From NCBI GenBank assembly GCA_000940995.1, contig CP005974.1:2542001-2606000 (forward strand): DNA of 64,000 nt. Reading direction: 5' to 3'. Below are positions 51,245 through 60,258 of this stretch, one piece after another; positions within the stretch are counted from its first letter, which is position 1, and each line of letters begins with the position of its first letter. The DNA is from Photobacterium gaetbulicola Gung47 (GTDB taxonomy: Bacteria; Pseudomonadota; Gammaproteobacteria; Enterobacterales; Vibrionaceae). The translations under genes were made by a program, and so were the position numbers. A model generated the notes under the pieces. That model did not search any database, was not told the origin of the DNA, and was given only the letters and a program-made list of their open reading frames with translations.

Positions 51245-53707
51245 ATGTCTGTAAGCAGAAGACGTTTCCTACAGGGTATGGTAGCCACTAGCGCCGCATC
51301 AGTGATTGGTCCAAGCCTGTTGGGTATGAACAAAGCCATGGCGGCTGAAACCGTAGGAACCTGGAAGGTATCAGGCTCTCACTGGGGCGCATTCCGCGCC
51401 CACATCTACGGTGGCAAGCTACAAGAAATCAAACCGCTGGAGCTGGATAAGCACCCAACCGAGATGCTCAACGGCATCAAGGGAATTCTTTACAGCCCGT
51501 CACGTGTGCGCTACCCGATGGTTCGCCTCGACTGGCTGAAGAAGCATAAATACAGTGCAGCGACCCGTGGTAACAACCGCTTTGTCCGCGTAACCTGGGA
51601 TGAAGCCATCGATCTGTTCTACCGCGAACTGGAACGCATTCAGAAAGATTACGGTCCATGGGCCCTGCACGCCGGCCAAACGGGTTGGCGTCAAACCGGC
51701 CAGTTCCACAGCTGTGGTAACCACATGCAGCGTGTTGTCGGCATGCACGGTAACTACATCAAGAAAGTCGGTGACTACTCGACGGGTGCAGGTCAAACCA
51801 TCTTGCCATACGTACTAGGCTCCACCGAAGTGTATGCGCAGGGTACTTCTTGGTCTGAAATCTTGGAGAACAGTGACAACATTGTACTTTGGGCCAATGA
51901 TCCGGTGAAAAACCTTCAGGTTGGCTGGAACTGTGAAACCCATGAATCCTTCGCGTACCTGGAGCAGCTGAAAGAGAAAGTCGCCAAAGGCGAAATCAAT
52001 GTGCTTTCCGTTGACCCGGTGAAAAACAAGACCCAGCGCTACCTGAACAACGACCACCTCTACATCAACCCGCAAACCGATGTGGCGTTTATGCTGGGTG
52101 TTGCGCACACGCTCTACACCGAAGAGCTTTACAACAAAGACTTCATCAAGACTTACTGCCTGGGCTTCGATGACTTCATCCAGTATGTGATGGGTGAAAC
52201 CAAAGACAAGATCGAGAAAGATCCGGAATGGGCTGCCGAGATCTGTGGTGTATCCGCCGATAAGATCCGCGAGTTTGCCCGCATGCTGGTTAACGGCCGT
52301 ACCCAGATGCTGTTTGGCTGGTGTATCCAGCGTCAGGAACACGGTGAGCAGCCATACTGGATGGGGGCGGTTATTGCAGCAATGGTGGGACAAATTGGCC
52401 TGCCAGGCGGTGGTATTTCTTACGGTCACCACTACAGCTCGATCGGCGTACCATCGACAGGCTTCGCTGCACCGGGTGGTTTCCCACGTAACCCAGATGA
52501 AGGCCAGAAGCCTAAATGGGATAACAACGATTTCAACGGCTACAGCAGCACTATTCCGGTAGCCCGCTGGATTGACTGTCTACTCGAGCCAGGCAAACAG
52601 ATCCGCTACAACGGTTCTAAAGTGACCCTGCCTGATTACAAGATGATGGTGATCAGTGGCTGTAACCCTTGGCACCACCACCAGGATCGCAACAAGATGA
52701 AGAAAGCCTTCAAGGCACTTCAAACCGTTGTCACCATTGACTTTGCCTGGACAGCCAGCTGTCGCTTCTCGGATATCGTGCTACCGGCTTGTACCCAGTG
52801 GGAACGTAACGATATCGATGTTTATGGCTCATACAGTGGCCGTGGCCTAATTGCGATGCAGAAGCTGGTTGACCCACTGTTCCAGTCAAAAACAGACTTC
52901 GAAATCATGACGGAAGTTGCGCGTCGTTTCGGTCGCCACAAAGAATACACCCGTGGTATGGATGAGATGGAATGGGTTCGCCAGCTTTACAGCGAATGCC
53001 GTGATGCCAACAAGGCAAAATTCGACATGCCAGAGTTCGATGAGTTCTGGGAAAAAGGCTACTTCGACGCCGGTACAGGTAAGCCTTGGGTTCGCCATGC
53101 TGATTTCCGTGAAGATCCAGAGATCAACCCATTGGGTACGCCATCGGGCTTTATCGAAATCACCAGCCGTAAGATTGATCGCTTTGGTTACGAGCACTGT
53201 CAGGGCCACCCAATGTGGTTCGAGAAGAGCGAGCGTTCACACGGTGGTCCGGGCTCAGACAAACACCCTTACTGGCTGCAGTCTTGTCACCCAGACAAAC
53301 GCTTACACTCGCAAATGTGTGAATCGGAAGAGTTCCGTGCCACCTACGCGGTACAGGGCCGTGAGCCAATCTACATCAACCCGCAAGATGCCGCTGCCAA
53401 GGGCATCCAAAACGGCGACTTGGTCCGCGTTTACAACGACCGTGGTCAACTGCTAGCCGGTGCTGTACTGACAGACAGCTACGCACCGGGCGTGGTTCGT
53501 ATCGAAGAAGGGGCATGGTATGGTCCTCTGAACGAGAAAGAAGGCGCGATGGATACCTATGGCGATCCAAATACCCTGACTCAGGATATTCCGTCTTCTG
53601 AACTGGCTCAGGCAACCAGTGCCAACACCTGTCTGGTTGAGTTCGAGAAGTTCACCGGTAGCGTTCCGCCAGTAACGTCATTCGGCGGGCCGATTGAAGT
53701 AAGTTAA
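51245..53707 (+). CDS. torA: trimethylamine-N-oxide reductase TorA
   Basis: 820 residues from the ATG at 51245 (GGAG 9 nt before), giving a Tat signal peptide with twin arginine SRRRFLQG. It is a molybdopterin oxidoreductase of the DMSO/TMAO class. The molybdenum-ligand serine is expected in GDYSTGAGQ (S179), and the cofactor stretches SGCNPWHHHQDRNKM and LPACTQWERND are present. It reduces TMAO to TMA in the periplasm. The operon ends here: the usual chaperone gene torD is absent. Confidence 0.95.
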   Translation: MSVSRRRFLQGMVATSAASVIGPSLLGMNKAMAAETVGTWKVSGSHWGAFRAHIYGGKLQEIKPLELDKHPTEMLNGIKGILYSPSRVRYPMVRLDWLKKHKYSAATRGNNRFVRVTWDEAIDLFYRELERIQKDYGPWALHAGQTGWRQTGQFHSCGNHMQRVVGMHGNYIKKVGDYSTGAGQTILPYVLGSTEVYAQGTSWSEILENSDNIVLWANDPVKNLQVGWNCETHESFAYLEQLKEKVAKGEINVLSVDPVKNKTQRYLNNDHLYINPQTDVAFMLGVAHTLYTEELYNKDFIKTYCLGFDDFIQYVMGETKDKIEKDPEWAAEICGVSADKIREFARMLVNGRTQMLFGWCIQRQEHGEQPYWMGAVIAAMVGQIGLPGGGISYGHHYSSIGVPSTGFAAPGGFPRNPDEGQKPKWDNNDFNGYSSTIPVARWIDCLLEPGKQIRYNGSKVTLPDYKMMVISGCNPWHHHQDRNKMKKAFKALQTVVTIDFAWTASCRFSDIVLPACTQWERNDIDVYGSYSGRGLIAMQKLVDPLFQSKTDFEIMTEVARRFGRHKEYTRGMDEMEWVRQLYSECRDANKAKFDMPEFDEFWEKGYFDAGTGKPWVRHADFREDPEINPLGTPSGFIEITSRKIDRFGYEHCQGHPMWFEKSERSHGGPGSDKHPYWLQSCHPDKRLHSQMCESEEFRATYAVQGREPIYINPQDAAAKGIQNGDLVRVYNDRGQLLAGAVLTDSYAPGVVRIEEGAWYGPLNEKEGAMDTYGDPNTLTQDIPSSELAQATSANTCLVEFEKFTGSVPPVTSFGGPIEVS

Positions 53708-53727
53708 TTCTCGCTGGTAGAAAACGA

Positions 53728-53758
53728 AGGGGAGTAGTCTGTGACTGCTCCCTTTTTT
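53728..53758 (+). terminator. Rho-independent terminator after torA
   Basis: GGGAGTAGTC / GACTGCTCCC stem (one T-G pair) with a 3-nt loop, then TTTTTT. Confidence 0.88.
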
Positions 53759-53765
53759 ATTTATT

Positions 53766-53781
53766 TTGGTAACGGTTACAC
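53766..53781. promoter_or_regulatory. GalR-type operator before the second GalR-like gene
   Basis: TTGGTAACGGTTACAC matches 11 of 14 fixed positions of the E. coli GalR/GalS operator GTGTAANCGNTTACAC. A half-site CCGTTACAC follows at 53851-53859. Both suggest autoregulation. Confidence 0.65.
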
Positions 53782-53909
53782 CACCTTTTCCCGTTGATTT
53801 TATTGAGCATGTTAAATATGTCTTATCTTTTTAATGCATTAATATTGCACCCGTTACACTGTCGGTGTTTAATAGTGACCAAGCTTAATTCGAACTAGGA
53901 TGTGTAGCC

Positions 53910-54908
53910 ATGGCTACGATTAAGGATGTGGCCAAACTGGCCGGTGTTTCCGTTGCGACGGTATCACGCGTTATCAATAAATCTCCCAAAGCCAGTCAAG
54001 CCTCAATTGCATCAGTAACACAAGCGATGAAAGAGCTGGGCTACCGCCCCAATGCCAATGCCAGGGCCTTGGTCAGCCAATCAACCAATACTATCGGTGT
54101 GGTGGTCGGCGATGTATCTGATCCTTTTTTCGGTTCGATGCTAAAAGCCATCGATCAGATCGCACGACAAAATGGCAAACAAATTCTTATCGGCAATGGT
54201 TATCACAATGCCACCACCGAAAGAGAGGCCATCGAACTGCTCATCAACAGTCGCTGTGAGTCTTTGATCATCCACAGCAAAGGACTGAGTAACCAAGAGC
54301 TGATCGATTTTGCCAATGAGGTACCGGGCATGGTGGTCATTAACCGCTTTATTCCGGAAATTGCCCATCGCTGTATCGCACTTGATAACCACAAAGGCTC
54401 CTACCTGGCAACAGAGTACCTGATCAAAAATGGCCACCAGCATATCGGCTATGTGTGCTCGAACCACGACATCGAAGATACCGAGCAGCGCCTTGCTGGA
54501 TACCTAGATGCGCTGCGCGCCTATAACTTGCCGGCCGATGACAACTACATCGAATACAGCTCCCCGGATGAAGCCGGTGGTGAGCATGCGATGATGAACC
54601 TGCTATCCAAAAACCTACCGATCACAGCGATTGCCGCCTATAACGACAACATGGCCGCAGGCTGTTTATCGGTGTTGGAAGAAAATGGGATTACCCCGCC
54701 GCAAGATATCTCTCTGATCGGTTTCGATGATGGTATCATCGCCAAGTATTTGAGCCCGAAACTGACCACGGTGCGCTACCCGATCAACATCATGGCGGAG
54801 CAAGCAGCAAACCTTTCGCTCGCTCTCGCCAAAGGTGATGAGAACAAGACATGTACCCGGATGTTTGTCCCTACCCTAGTACGTCGCTTGTCCGTCGCTC
54901 AAAAATAA
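53910..54908 (+). CDS. galR: GalR-type LacI-family repressor
   Basis: 332 residues. The helix-turn-helix MATIKDVAKLAGVSVATVSR and the hinge RPNANARALVSQ match E. coli GalR, as do VVVGDVSDPFFGSMLKAIDQ and CIALDNHKGSYLATEYLIKN. With the SVATVSRV helix of GalR and a GalR-type site upstream, it is the likely true GalR of this strain; galETKM genes are not in the window. It is close in sequence to the protein at 42212. Confidence 0.88.
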   Translation: MATIKDVAKLAGVSVATVSRVINKSPKASQASIASVTQAMKELGYRPNANARALVSQSTNTIGVVVGDVSDPFFGSMLKAIDQIARQNGKQILIGNGYHNATTEREAIELLINSRCESLIIHSKGLSNQELIDFANEVPGMVVINRFIPEIAHRCIALDNHKGSYLATEYLIKNGHQHIGYVCSNHDIEDTEQRLAGYLDALRAYNLPADDNYIEYSSPDEAGGEHAMMNLLSKNLPITAIAAYNDNMAAGCLSVLEENGITPPQDISLIGFDDGIIAKYLSPKLTTVRYPINIMAEQAANLSLALAKGDENKTCTRMFVPTLVRRLSVAQK

Positions 54909-54927
54909 AAAGCAATAAGAGGAATGT

Positions 54928-55521
54928 ATGCTTAATCTCGAAAAACAGTTGGCCTTTATCAACGAACTGGATCGCCTGAAAGCGGTATACCGCAAAACCA
55001 TGGTCAAGCCTGATAACAACCGCCAGGAAAACAGTGCAGAGCATAGCTGGCACATTGCGCTTATGGCTCAAGTGCTGAAAGACTACATTGAAGAGCCAGT
55101 TGATGTGAATCGTGCCATCATGATGCTGCTCATTCATGACATTGTCGAGATCGATGCCGGTGACACTTTTGCTTTTGCCGAACAACACGAGCTAGACGGT
55201 CAGGAAGAAAAAGAAATCGAAGCCGCCAATCGCCTGTTCGGTTTATTGCCTGACGAACAGTTCGCTGAAATGAAATCGTTGTGGATAGAGTTTGAGCAGG
55301 CTGAAACCGCAGATGCCCGCTTTGCCAAAGCCATGGACCGTATTTTGCCGCTGATCCAGAACATGTCCAATGAGGGTGGCAGCTGGGTTAAGCACACCGT
55401 GAGCAAGCAACAGGTGCTTAAGCGTAACGAGTACCTGGAAAAAGTCACGCCGAAACTTTGGCAATATGCCTGTGAGCAAATTGATTTAGCTGTTGAGAAG
55501 GGCTGGTTAACCAACAACTAA
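54928..55521 (+). CDS. HD-domain hydrolase (YfbR/HDDC2-like 5'-deoxynucleotidase)
   Basis: 197 residues. Metal-binding residues of the HD fold are visible: H39 in SAEHSWH, the H70-D71 pair in LIHDIVEIDAGD, and a late aspartate in KAMDRILPL. Members remove the phosphate from deoxynucleoside monophosphates; the substrate here is inferred. It starts 20 nt after galR with AAGAGGA ahead, so the two may be co-transcribed. Confidence 0.85.
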   Translation: MLNLEKQLAFINELDRLKAVYRKTMVKPDNNRQENSAEHSWHIALMAQVLKDYIEEPVDVNRAIMMLLIHDIVEIDAGDTFAFAEQHELDGQEEKEIEAANRLFGLLPDEQFAEMKSLWIEFEQAETADARFAKAMDRILPLIQNMSNEGGSWVKHTVSKQQVLKRNEYLEKVTPKLWQYACEQIDLAVEKGWLTNN

Positions 55522-55532
55522 TACCGGCATCA

Positions 55533-55572
55533 TAAAGGCCGTGCAGATTAGAGCAATCTTCACGGCCTTTTG
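55533..55572. terminator. terminator after the HD hydrolase
   Basis: Stem AAAGGCCGTG / CACGGCCTTT with a long 17-nt loop and TTTTG tail; may also serve the convergent gene at 55652. Confidence 0.75.
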
Positions 55573-55651
55573 TTGACTAGGTCACTGACACATTTTTCGC
55601 TGCCATGACTAATGAGAAATTCCTTTTCTCTACATTCCATACTGTTGTGCG

Positions 55652-55960
55652 TTACTTATCTTTGTTAATCAGCGCCGTTTTGTAAGCAAGGTTACCTTCT
55701 TGGTCCATTGCCCTGAACTTCACACTACCTGAGCGATTGGAAGCAACAGTCACGTAAACCCTACCATGTTCATCGGTGGTGAAAGTACCAGTACCTGGAA
55801 CATTGGTTGTAATTTGCACATTGCTAGCGGGTGCTCCGTTTTCGCTGACTTTTACCCATGCGCCTTCGTTTTGCGGAGTAACATCAAGGTTTAAATCGGC
55901 CATCACTGGTGAGCTTAGTAATACAGTCGCAGCAATCATAGTACCTGTAAGCTTAAGCAT
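55652..55960 (-). CDS. small secreted beta-rich protein of unknown function
   Basis: 102 residues. A signal peptide (MLKLTGTMIAATVLLSSPVMA) is followed by about 80 residues rich in Thr, Val and Gly (ASNVQITTNVPGTGTF; VYVTVASNRSGSVKFRAMDQ). This resembles a carboxypeptidase-regulatory or Big-type Ig-like fold in pattern, without certainty. A strong GGAGAAGAG ribosome site supports expression. No neighbour hints at function. Confidence 0.65.
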   Translation of the reverse strand: MLKLTGTMIAATVLLSSPVMADLNLDVTPQNEGAWVKVSENGAPASNVQITTNVPGTGTFTTDEHGRVYVTVASNRSGSVKFRAMDQEGNLAYKTALINKDK

Positions 55961-56386
55961 ATCTCTTCTCCATTAATATTTTCATTTGGGCTCGGAGTTA
56001 AATTTAGCTAGAGCATCAAGATAAAGAAACATTAAGAATTAAACATGTCGTTCGAATAATTCGAACATGATTTTTGACCCTGACATTGGTTTACGTTTAT
56101 ACGCAAACCTTTTACCATCAAGATAATAAACCAACCCCATCTAAATATTCAGAGAAAAACATCATAAAATTCCACATTTACACAATAACTATTTTTCAAC
56201 AACTCTATTTCATTACCCTACATGGTTAAGCTATAGAGCATAAGACATAACAAAGTTATATAAGTCGTTCAAATTCTCAAAACTGATACAGATGAACGGT
56301 AAATTACCGTAAAACACCGTCAATTGAACGGTATATAATTAGCGGCATGTAAAGATAATTTACCCAGATTATGTTGAGAAACCGTA
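55961..56386. other. AT-rich intergenic region
   Basis: No gene seen. It contains repeated small motifs such as ACCGT (GAACGGTAAATTACCGTAAAACACCGTCAATTGAACGG region, 56292-56330), i.e. several close copies of ACGGTA / TACCGT, which may be a regulatory site. Confidence 0.3.
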
Positions 56387-56600
56387 TCAAAAGTCATAAT
56401 TCAAACTGACCGTACTGTAGATATCATCATTGATTTGATCAGAGGCAAGCGTGGCCTGGTGTAGTAAGTGCACACGTCAGCTTTTTGCTGCCATTCCTTG
56501 TCCTCGTAGGCTAGAACGGCCCCTAAACTCACCGTGAATGAAATGGTGGTGGTTCGCGAGAAAATGAAGCCCAATTTAGCATTAACGGTCTGCCGGATGG
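56387..56600 (-). pseudogene. 3' remnant of an outer-membrane beta-barrel protein
   Basis: On the minus strand one frame reads KLGFIFSRTTTISFTVSLGA and AVLAYEDKEWQQKADV. A different frame then continues as HLLHQATLASDQINDDIYST and VSLNYDF before TGA. The final NYDF with alternating residues is the usual end of an outer-membrane barrel. A frameshift near 56470 and the absence of a 5' part, which is occupied by the neighbouring gene, mark it as a decayed fragment. The family is not identified. Confidence 0.6.
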
Positions 56601-56977
56601 TTAACACCATCATTTGTCACCACATCACCCAACTCAAATGGGTTGACACCTTCCAGGCACCCTATGTTGTAACCGTATTCTTCCGGCTTTGAACGTCTTT
56701 GGTGATGGGTATAAATGCCACACTCAGAGCAGAAGTAGTGCTTGGCGGTATGGGTGTTGAATTGGTACAGCTTAAGGACATTCTGCCCTTTAATGATTCG
56801 AATACCATCAAGTTTGACCGAGCCCACTATCGCCCCTTTACGACGGCAAATGGAACAGTCGCAACGCCGGGGGTTTTCGATGCCGTTGGGTAAGCTCAGC
56901 TCTAATTCGACGGCGCCGCAATGGCAGGTTGCCCGATGCTTGGATTGAATTACTGTTTCACCGACACATTTAATCAT
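56582..56977 (-). CDS. GFA-family (glutathione-dependent formaldehyde-activating-like) zinc protein
   Basis: 131 residues from the ATG at 56977, which has AAGGAAAG ahead; an upstream start at 57019 would overlap the VOC gene. Zinc-binding cysteines of the family are in place: CHCGAVELEL, CDCSICRRKG and FCSECGIYTHH. The substrate is unknown; most members are not true formaldehyde enzymes. It lies just after the VOC gene on the same strand. Confidence 0.85.
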   Translation of the reverse strand: MIKCVGETVIQSKHRATCHCGAVELELSLPNGIENPRRCDCSICRRKGAIVGSVKLDGIRIIKGQNVLKLYQFNTHTAKHYFCSECGIYTHHQRRSKPEEYGYNIGCLEGVNPFELGDVVTNDGVNHPADR

Positions 56978-57011
56978 CTTCTTTCCTTGAACAAAATGCC
57001 CGTCATAAGCA

Positions 57012-57440
57012 TTAGTCAATAACTAGGCTGCCGTCGTCATTAAACTCCCAGCAATCACCATAAGCCACTTCCCATAGGTACCCATCAGGATCGGAAAAAT
57101 AGCCACTATAGCCCCCCCAAAACACATCTTGGGCCTGCTTTTCAATTTTACCGCCGGCTTTTTCCGCCAAAATTAGTACAGCATCGACCTCTTGTTTCGA
57201 ACGGGTATTATGGGCCAAGGTCACGCCAGAAAATCCTGTTTTCTCCACTTTGAAGTCAGGCGATACATCCTCAGCCAATGCGTGTAATGGATATAGCGCC
57301 AAGCACACACCGCCCGTCTTGAAAAAGATAATACCGTCTTCTGGTTTTCTCGAAGACGGGAAGCCGAGTTTACTGTAAAACGCAAATGAGGCATCAAGAT
57401 CTTGAACGCCTAAAGTAATGATGCTGATCCGTGGTTCCAT
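57012..57440 (-). CDS. VOC-family (glyoxalase/bleomycin-resistance fold) protein
   Basis: 142 residues in two beta-alpha-beta-beta-beta units: ISIITLGVQDLDASFAFYSK at the start and GYSGYFSDPDGYLWEVAYGD in the second half, the latter with the typical metal-ligand glutamate (WEVAY). It is probably a small metalloenzyme or binding protein; the substrate cannot be inferred. It is followed by the GFA gene, 34 nt away. Confidence 0.85.
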   Translation of the reverse strand: MEPRISIITLGVQDLDASFAFYSKLGFPSSRKPEDGIIFFKTGGVCLALYPLHALAEDVSPDFKVEKTGFSGVTLAHNTRSKQEVDAVLILAEKAGGKIEKQAQDVFWGGYSGYFSDPDGYLWEVAYGDCWEFNDDGSLVID

Positions 57441-57507
57441 GATAATTCCTTTTATCCCTTGTCCACTTCATCTTAGCGTGTTCTTCAAGTCGGGTCACTC
57501 CAAAGCA

Positions 57508-57530
57508 AAAAGGCCACAAAGTGGCCTTTT
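57508..57530. terminator. terminator after the second GPH transporter
   Basis: Perfect stem AAAAGGCCAC / GTGGCCTTTT with an AAA loop, 22 nt beyond the stop of the minus-strand transporter gene. Confidence 0.8.
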
Positions 57531-57551
57531 GGTTCCTACTTCCAGAAGCGG

Positions 57552-58940
57552 TTATTGTTGCACTTCCACCTCTTTCAATTCAGGCTCAGCGTTATAAAAC
57601 TCACCTCGCTGAATTTTCGCCCTCACTTTCGCGTGCTCTTCTTCAGTAAAGGTATAGCGCGACATAATGAAAATACGGATCACCGCCCCCAATGCCGGCA
57701 GCAAAGAGACACAGAAGAACAATCCACTCAATGCTGATGCTGATTGTTCTGCATTAGGGACATAGCCAATCATGGTTAGAATAATACCGGTCAGGCCACC
57801 GGCTACCGCTACTGATAACTTGCCGGTGAATGTTTGGCCCGAGAAAGTAATTGCAGCGCAGCGCTTACCTGTACGGTAGTAAGAGTACTCCACAGTATCG
57901 GCGATCATTGCCGAGATCAGCGGGTTCGTCATCATGAAAATAGCCGTGATCACCGAAAGCCAGATCATTACCGTTGTTGGGTTGTCATACCCTGTAAAGT
58001 AAAAACCAACACGGGCCACAACCTCTAATGCACACAGCACGATGAAAATATCACGCTTACGGAACCGCTTGGTCAGCATTGGGGTGGCTAAGCAAGCTAT
58101 CGCACTGACCAAGGTGATTGTACCGATGACCGATACCAGCGAGGCATCACCCATGTTGTAGGTAAAGAAGAAAATATACATGCCGTTCACGATGTTGAAG
58201 AACACATTCATGAAGAAAGCAGCAAGGATGAAGAACAATGGCTTATTCTGACGTACCGCTTGGAAAGTCTCTTTTAACGTCACCTGACCGTCAGAGGCGG
58301 TTTCGATACGCTCACGGGTGTTGAAGAAACCGTTGAGCATAAATGCAAGGCCGATCAGCATGAGGATAATCACCGCTGGTAGGTAGCCTTGATCCGCCCG
58401 CCCCTCAGCGAACATCGCCGACAGCTTCGGGAAGAAAATCATCGTGGCACCGATACCGGCATTCACGCCAAGCATCGCGCACGTTGCCGCTTTTGCACGC
58501 TCCTGCGGCTCATCGGTCATTACCGAAGACATTGACCAAAAAGGGACATCGGAAATGGTGTAGAGCGTACCCCATAAAATATATGTCACACCGGCGTAGA
58601 ACACCTTGGTCGATGTATCGGCATCCATGTTATAGAAAGAAGCGATAGTTACCAGAACAATCAAGAAAGGAGTGAACAGCATATAAGGGCGGAATTTGCC
58701 AAAGCGGGAATTCAAGGTATCCATATAGCCCGCAATAATCGGGTCATTCACCGCGTCCCAAACCCGGGCAATGAGGAAAATCATACTCGCCGCAATGGGG
58801 GAAATACCCAAAATATCGGTATAAAAATAGAGAATAAACGAGCCGACAAGGCCAAAGCTAAAGCATTGACCTACCCCATAGCCGAAATAGGACATGAGCT
58901 CTTTGGGTTGCAATTTATTTTGTAGGGTTTTCATCTTCAC
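57552..58940 (-). CDS. GPH-family glycoside:cation symporter
   Basis: 462 residues and about twelve helices. GPH signatures are clear: LMSYFGYGVGQCFSFGLVGS, DAVNDPIIAGYMDTLNSRFG (about 61-80) and ADTVEYSYYRTGKRCAAITF (near 347). It is a paralogue of the symporter at 18714. It would bring in the sugar cut by the neighbouring glycoside hydrolase, 79 nt upstream in the same direction, so the two genes probably form an operon. Confidence 0.9.
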   Translation of the reverse strand: MKMKTLQNKLQPKELMSYFGYGVGQCFSFGLVGSFILYFYTDILGISPIAASMIFLIARVWDAVNDPIIAGYMDTLNSRFGKFRPYMLFTPFLIVLVTIASFYNMDADTSTKVFYAGVTYILWGTLYTISDVPFWSMSSVMTDEPQERAKAATCAMLGVNAGIGATMIFFPKLSAMFAEGRADQGYLPAVIILMLIGLAFMLNGFFNTRERIETASDGQVTLKETFQAVRQNKPLFFILAAFFMNVFFNIVNGMYIFFFTYNMGDASLVSVIGTITLVSAIACLATPMLTKRFRKRDIFIVLCALEVVARVGFYFTGYDNPTTVMIWLSVITAIFMMTNPLISAMIADTVEYSYYRTGKRCAAITFSGQTFTGKLSVAVAGGLTGIILTMIGYVPNAEQSASALSGLFFCVSLLPALGAVIRIFIMSRYTFTEEEHAKVRAKIQRGEFYNAEPELKEVEVQQ

Positions 58941-59019
58941 GTCTCACACTGTGCTTATCATTGTAGTCAGGTGCAAGTAAGCCAGACCAAAAGTGGTTAC
59001 TGGCTCACTTTGTGTCTGG

Positions 59020-60093
59020 TTAATTGGTCATTGCCAGTTTCTGAATCAAGTCAACTTCTGACTGGTCGTAAGGCGTCCCATCTTCATGGAGCAGATCGTG
59101 GAACCAGCGGGATTGATAGTCGCTGTCAGCACGCTTGATTTCCGGCCACGGCAAGTGAGTCTGCGTTTTTCCTTTTACTAGCCCCCATTGATAGCAGCCA
59201 ATCTGCTTTTCATGAAAAACCGGTAGCTGCTCATGAAGATTGGAGTCGGCATGACGAGCAAGCCATTCGGTGCACATCATCGGCCTGTCATAAGCCGAAA
59301 CAATCTCAACCGCTTTACCAAACAGATCCAACGGTAAATAAGCGTGGAAGGTAATGATGTCAGACAATTCCATCGCTCTGCGGTCAGTTGGATGCTCATA
59401 CATAGGTAAACTGCGGTCTAGAATGCTGGGGGCATGCCAGGCACCAACAGTCAATGGCTGAACCGGATCGCAATCACGCGCCCACTCAAACGCTTTCTCC
59501 ATCAGCTGGTGGCTGCATGCTTCCATCTCTTCATCAAAAGCCAGCTCACCTTCGAGGGTGAATATCATCCGATTGGTCGGTTCGTTGTAGAGATCCCAGA
59601 TAGTAATTCGGCTGTCTGACTGATACGTAGAGACGATATCGCGCACATAGGCCTCAACCCGGCCCCACTGACCTGGGTCCATAACGATATTTCGTCCGGG
59701 ACTGGCCGCAGCCTGGCTGTTATGCAGATCAGGCACGGGCACTTTTTGCTGGCCCAGGTATGGGTGATCGCCAGAGAACCCGCAATCATCCATCAGTGTC
59801 ATCATCACCTTAATCTGCAGGCGCTCACAAATCGCCAGGAAAGCATCAATCCGCTGATGCAGGCCATCGCGATCGGCTTGCCAAACAATGAAAGGTAAAT
59901 TGGTACGCAGGGTGTTATAACCGGCTTCTACCGACCAAACGAGTTCCTGTTCAATCACCTCAAGGTCAAAGCTTTCGGCTTGCCACATTTCCGTCCAGTT
60001 CACCGCGGTACGCGGCAAATAGTTAAAACCTCGAAGCCAACCTTGCCCCTTGTGCCATTGCCACGCTTTTTCATTAGACCACTGTTTAATCAT
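59020..60093 (-). CDS. clan GH-A (cellulase-like, GH5-type) glycoside hydrolase
   Basis: 357 residues forming a single TIM barrel. The acid/base E171 lies in IWDLYNEPTN and the nucleophile E276 in MMCTEWLAR, the arrangement of clan GH-A. There is no signal peptide, so it acts inside the cell on an imported short glycoside. The exact specificity (xyloside, mannoside, glucoside) cannot be read from the sequence. It is divergent from a LacI-family gene across iterated operator-like units. Confidence 0.85.
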   Translation of the reverse strand: MIKQWSNEKAWQWHKGQGWLRGFNYLPRTAVNWTEMWQAESFDLEVIEQELVWSVEAGYNTLRTNLPFIVWQADRDGLHQRIDAFLAICERLQIKVMMTLMDDCGFSGDHPYLGQQKVPVPDLHNSQAAASPGRNIVMDPGQWGRVEAYVRDIVSTYQSDSRITIWDLYNEPTNRMIFTLEGELAFDEEMEACSHQLMEKAFEWARDCDPVQPLTVGAWHAPSILDRSLPMYEHPTDRRAMELSDIITFHAYLPLDLFGKAVEIVSAYDRPMMCTEWLARHADSNLHEQLPVFHEKQIGCYQWGLVKGKTQTHLPWPEIKRADSDYQSRWFHDLLHEDGTPYDQSEVDLIQKLAMTN

Positions 60094-60112
60094 CTCAACC
60101 TCAAAATAATGA

Positions 60113-60136
60113 TTAGCTAATATATTAGCTAATGTA
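60113..60136. repeat. two 12-bp iterated operator units next to the glycoside hydrolase
   Basis: TTAGCTAATATA and TTAGCTAATGTA in tandem. Together they contain the 20-bp perfect palindrome TTAGCTAATATATTAGCTAA (60113-60132), 20 nt before the hydrolase start. Confidence 0.75.
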
Positions 60137-60258
60137 TTAATTGCGTTGAATTGATCAATATTCCACTTAGTTTGCTGCTCATGAGATCACATTTCTTGTG
60201 ATTTTCATGTATCAAAACGTGATCTAACACACTTTCCAGATGAAAGAACCCAGCTTGA

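Noticed and set aside
51815..52432. 205-codon minus-strand reading frame inside torA
   Set aside because: Shadow frame of a highly expressed GC-biased gene; no ribosome site and no family similarity.
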